DNA of 64,000 bases from Faecalibacterium duncaniae (GTDB lineage Bacteria > Bacillota > Clostridia > Oscillospirales > Ruminococcaceae): positions 1,302,001-1,366,000 of the forward strand of contig NZ_CP048437.1 in the NCBI RefSeq assembly GCF_010509575.1, written 5' to 3'. The notes beneath the pieces are model-generated. The model ran no database searches. It worked only from the letters and a program-made list of their open reading frames with translations, and had not been told where the DNA came from. The translations under genes were made by a program, and so were the position numbers. Position 1 is the first letter of the stretch. The number at the start of each line of letters is the position of its first letter. Of this stretch, positions 61,666 through 64,000 are shown piece after piece.

Positions 61666-62402
61666 AAGCTCTCGCCCTCCTTGCAGGTGTATTCGGGTAT
61701 GCCCTGTTTCGGGGCAGCCTTTGCGGTATCGTCTGCCGCCCATCTGCGAATAGTGGCGGCGTGGTTTTTATATTTCTTGCCCGTGGACGCGATATAGCCG
61801 GAAAGCCGCTCAATATAGTACGCCCATTTTTCGGGCAGCTCCGCTTGCAGTTCGGAAAGCTCCGTATCAGTCAGAAATACATTCTCATATCTGCCATAGC
61901 TGCGGGCGAGGGCTTGTCCCTTTAACTCTTCCTCTTTTTCTAACTCTATATCTATCTCTTTCTTTATCTCTATCTCTGGTGGACGAATGTCGGACAAATG
62001 TCCGCCATTTGTCCGCGGCGGCAAAAGTGCCTTATTTTCAAGCCTTGCGGCGCGTTTCCGTTCCGCTTCGGTAGAGGATTGACCGATCATCAGCTCGATG
62101 TCGGTCATATAAAGTAGCCCGCAGTCAAGCTGCTCCACAAGCCCTAACTGCTGGAAGATGGCTAATGCCCGTTCCACCGTCCCGATTTGGTGACGGGTCA
62201 GCGTGGCTATCATCTGGGCGGTATAGGGGATATGCTCGTCAAGCTGCAACTTGCCGCCGTTTTTCAGCGATTTTAAGTACAGCTTCAAGAGAATGTTGGA
62301 ATAGAGAATACCGTCCGGCATACTCTCCAACAGCACGATAGCGTCATCATCAAAATAGCTTTCTTTCAGTTTGAGGTAGTAATATTTGCGGTTATCTGCC
62401 AT
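61662..62402 (-). CDS. Phage-type replisome organizer (N-terminal domain)
   Basis: 246 residues. KYYYLKLKESYFDDDAIVLL, EHIPYTAQMIATLTRHQIGT and VERALAIFQQLGLVEQLDCG are those of phage replisome organizer N-terminal domains, a winged helix that binds the origin. A charged EIKKEIDIELEKEEELK linker divides it from a DnaD-like C-terminal part. Pairs with the DnaC-like protein as in phage DnaD/DnaC modules. Confidence 0.88.
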   Translation of the reverse strand: MADNRKYYYLKLKESYFDDDAIVLLESMPDGILYSNILLKLYLKSLKNGGKLQLDEHIPYTAQMIATLTRHQIGTVERALAIFQQLGLVEQLDCGLLYMTDIELMIGQSSTEAERKRAARLENKALLPPRTNGGHLSDIRPPEIEIKKEIDIELEKEEELKGQALARSYGRYENVFLTDTELSELQAELPEKWAYYIERLSGYIASTGKKYKNHAATIRRWAADDTAKAAPKQGIPEYTCKEGESL

Positions 62403-62586
62403 AGGCGGTGTCCTCCTTTGGTTTCCAACGCTTGGAGTAATACCGGTGGCAGAGGATAATCACGGCTCGGAAACTCTGCTTGCAATCGTGGGTGCAGCCC
62501 CGGCAAAGGTCATTATAGGTAATTCGGTTTCGGTGGTTGAGGAAAAAGCTCCATTCAAGCCGCCGTTTGTTGCTCATGCGTGGCAT
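62392..62586 (-). CDS. Small zinc-finger-like element protein (copy 2)
   Basis: 64 residues from ATG 62586: MSNKRRLEWSFFLNHRNRIT and DLCRGCTHDCKQSFRAVIIL. Paralogue of the protein at 54830-55021, with the same DLCR-C-CKQSFRA core. Overlaps the replisome organizer start by 11 bases. Function unknown; its pairing with replication genes in two elements suggests a copy-control or replication role. Confidence 0.7.
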   Translation of the reverse strand: MPRMSNKRRLEWSFFLNHRNRITYNDLCRGCTHDCKQSFRAVIILCHRYYSKRWKPKEDTAYGR

Positions 62587-62603
62587 TGGTACGCTCCTTT
62601 CTG

Positions 62604-62770
62604 CCGTTTCCGTGGGTATCACGGATAGGGCTGGAAAACTGTATCTTCTCGGTATCATTTTCGGGGATTTTTTGCCCTGTACGCCCTGTTTTGAGGTCGG
62701 GGAGTATTGCGGATAGGGGTAAGGGCATATCCCTGTTTTTGTTTGGTTTCGGTATCATTTCGGGGCGGTT
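62604..62770. promoter_or_regulatory. Repeated GTAT..CGGATAGGG and CGGTATCATTTCGGGG motifs
   Basis: GTATCACGGATAGGG (62616-62630) and GTATTGCGGATAGGG (62704-62718), with CGGTATCATTTTCGGGG near 62650 and CGGTATCATTTCGGGG near 62750. They match motifs at 55,156-55,215 upstream of the other replication module. Candidate initiator-binding iterons or a shared operator. Confidence 0.5.
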
Positions 62771-62771
62771 T

Positions 62772-64000
62772 TTAACGCTCCTGTTCATGCTTTTTCTGTC
62801 GGCTCGGCTCGCCGTGGTGCATTTGGGAAAGATTGCTTTTCATGGTCTGCAATTCCCGGACACGCTCTTTATTTGCCCGGTACTCGTTGTAAAGGGCGTT
62901 CTTCTCGGCGGTAAGCTGCTCGATTTCAGCCTGCAACGATTTATAGGTGGGCAGCTTGGTAATGCCTTTTTGCCGAAAATATCTTACGGCTGCGTCTGCT
63001 ATGATAAAGTCGCTTTCATGCTTTTCCCGGTAGGCTTTGCGTGCCTTATCGGTTTTCTGCTTTTTCAATCCGTCACGCACATCTCTTGTCTTGGCATAGG
63101 CAAGCACCTGTTTCTGCAAGTCCTTTTTCTCACGGATAGCCGTTTCAATGGGCTTCAGCTTGGCGGTGCTGCTGTGTAAATCCGCATTGGCAGACACAAG
63201 GGCTGCGTCCAGTTCATCCGGGGTAAAGCCGTATTGCTCCATAGCGGCAACGGTAGCCGCCATCTGTTTGAGATTATGGACAGCCGCCCAACGGTCATAG
63301 CCGATACCTTTTCCCTCGGCTCGCTTCGCCGCACGGTCAACCATTCTCTGAATGTTGCCTGTCGGGGCGATTTTCTGCGTTTTTCCTCGCTCTGTGCGGT
63401 TTGTTTCAGCGGTATGGTATTCGGGTATGGGTGCGGTCTTTTCGGCGGCTCTGTGGGCGTTCTGCTCCAAAAGGGCAAGAACGGCGGCACGGTCAAAATC
63501 ATCTCCCAATTTTCGGGCAGTAATGGGTTTCGTCCTGTCCGGGGCAAGGTAGGACAACCGCCCTCGGCTCTCTTTGACGATCACACCCTGCCGCAGAAGT
63601 AAAGCGGAAAACTCGTCAAAGGTAGTAGCTCCGCTCATGGCGTTCCGTATGGTCTGCCGTAGCTTCGCCTTGTCGGTTTCAAACTTGGTCTGCTTTACAG
63701 GCTGCCCCTCGGCTGCAAGGGTGGCATTTTCCTTGTCAAGTTTGGCTTGTCCTTTCTTCTGCGCCCAATACTCACGCTCGGTAATGCGGTTTTTACTGCC
63801 ATGGAGCAGGTCGATTTGATAGAGATTTTCCCGGTGGCACATCTCCATGACCTCGGCTTTGAAGTATTCCATCGCCGCGTCTGTGCAGCGGTGTTTGCAC
63901 CCGGCGCGGGTGTCTGCCGGTCTGTCCATATAGGGCAAGAATGGAACTTCGGCTATCCGCAGAGAATTGATAACGATATGCACATGGATATTGCCGCTGT
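62772..64000 (-). CDS. Relaxase/mobilization nuclease (third), N-terminus outside window
   Basis: The frame stays open to the window edge, so the gene is cut. The visible part begins SGNIHVHIVINSLRI, the HxH metal-binding block of a PF03432-type relaxase, and runs through YDRWAAVHNLKQMAATVAAM to a coiled-coil tail rich in Lys/Glu (ADAAVRYFRQKGITKLPTYK). The block KGITKLPTYKSLQAEIEQL parallels SGITKLPNLTAMQEEYRKL in the relaxase at 26129, so the two share a C-terminal family. It is the TnpZ-like Mob protein of layer 3. Confidence 0.88.
   Translation of the reverse strand, partial: SGNIHVHIVINSLRIAEVPFLPYMDRPADTRAGCKHRCTDAAMEYFKAEVMEMCHRENLYQIDLLHGSKNRITEREYWAQKKGQAKLDKENATLAAEGQPVKQTKFETDKAKLRQTIRNAMSGATTFDEFSALLLRQGVIVKESRGRLSYLAPDRTKPITARKLGDDFDRAAVLALLEQNAHRAAEKTAPIPEYHTAETNRTERGKTQKIAPTGNIQRMVDRAAKRAEGKGIGYDRWAAVHNLKQMAATVAAMEQYGFTPDELDAALVSANADLHSSTAKLKPIETAIREKKDLQKQVLAYAKTRDVRDGLKKQKTDKARKAYREKHESDFIIADAAVRYFRQKGITKLPTYKSLQAEIEQLTAEKNALYNEYRANKERVRELQTMKSNLSQMHHGEPSRQKKHEQER

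Overview
The window joins two different kinds of DNA. Positions 1 to about 16,730 are GC-rich, protein-dense chromosome of a gut Firmicute. The gene set (FakA-like kinase, class A PBP, threonine/lysine pathway operon, YbhJ-type aconitase, Clp ATPase, DagK-type lipid kinase) and a family of palindromic intergenic repeats built around CTCTCAG...GGGGAGC arms point to Faecalibacterium or a close Oscillospirales relative. This is an inference from content; there is no rRNA gene in the window to confirm it.

Chromosomal part: end of a fakA-like gene; a compact locus that looks like a type I toxin-antitoxin pair (45-codon hydrophobic peptide, antisense RNA with its own promoter, shared bidirectional terminator); a BofC-like membrane protein; PBP; the operon ACT protein - hom - thrB - lysC; aconitase-like hydratase; PHP phosphoesterase; TSCPD protein; Clp ATPase; lipid kinase. 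Full-length palindromic repeats sit at 1.6, 4.5, 8.7, 11.2, 12.8 and 15.3 kb, in two cases supplying the stop codon of the upstream gene.

From about 16.8 kb to beyond the right edge the DNA is a nest of mobile elements with lower and mixed GC, almost all on the minus strand. Layer 1 (16.8-46.2 kb) is an integrative conjugative element mixing Tn916-type control genes (integrase, excisionase, HTH protein, sigma factor) with Tn1549-type transfer genes (MobC and relaxase, ArdA/ArdC fusion protein, topoisomerase, DUF4366, DUF4315, CHAP hydrolase, VirB4, PrgI, VirB6-like protein, Maff2). Its cargo is a two-component system driving a three-permease ABC exporter of the antimicrobial-peptide immunity type, plus a VanZ protein. 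The VirB6-like gene is split by a group II intron that carries its own maturase.

Layer 2 (about 46.2-58.8 kb) is a mobilizable element whose large serine recombinase lies beside a Maff2 gene cut down to its last 26 codons. It carries a VirE-type ATPase, a CHC2 primase-like protein, a MobA-type relaxase with a convincing MOBQ-like oriT, a RepA-like initiator module, two cargo genes in repeat-flanked cassettes, an XRE regulator and an ECF sigma factor cluster. Layer 3 (58.8 kb to the edge) has a second serine recombinase, TnpW, a DnaC-like loader, a replisome organizer and a third relaxase cut by the window end. The missing front of the conjugation operon (rest of Maff2, coupling protein) should lie to the right of the window.
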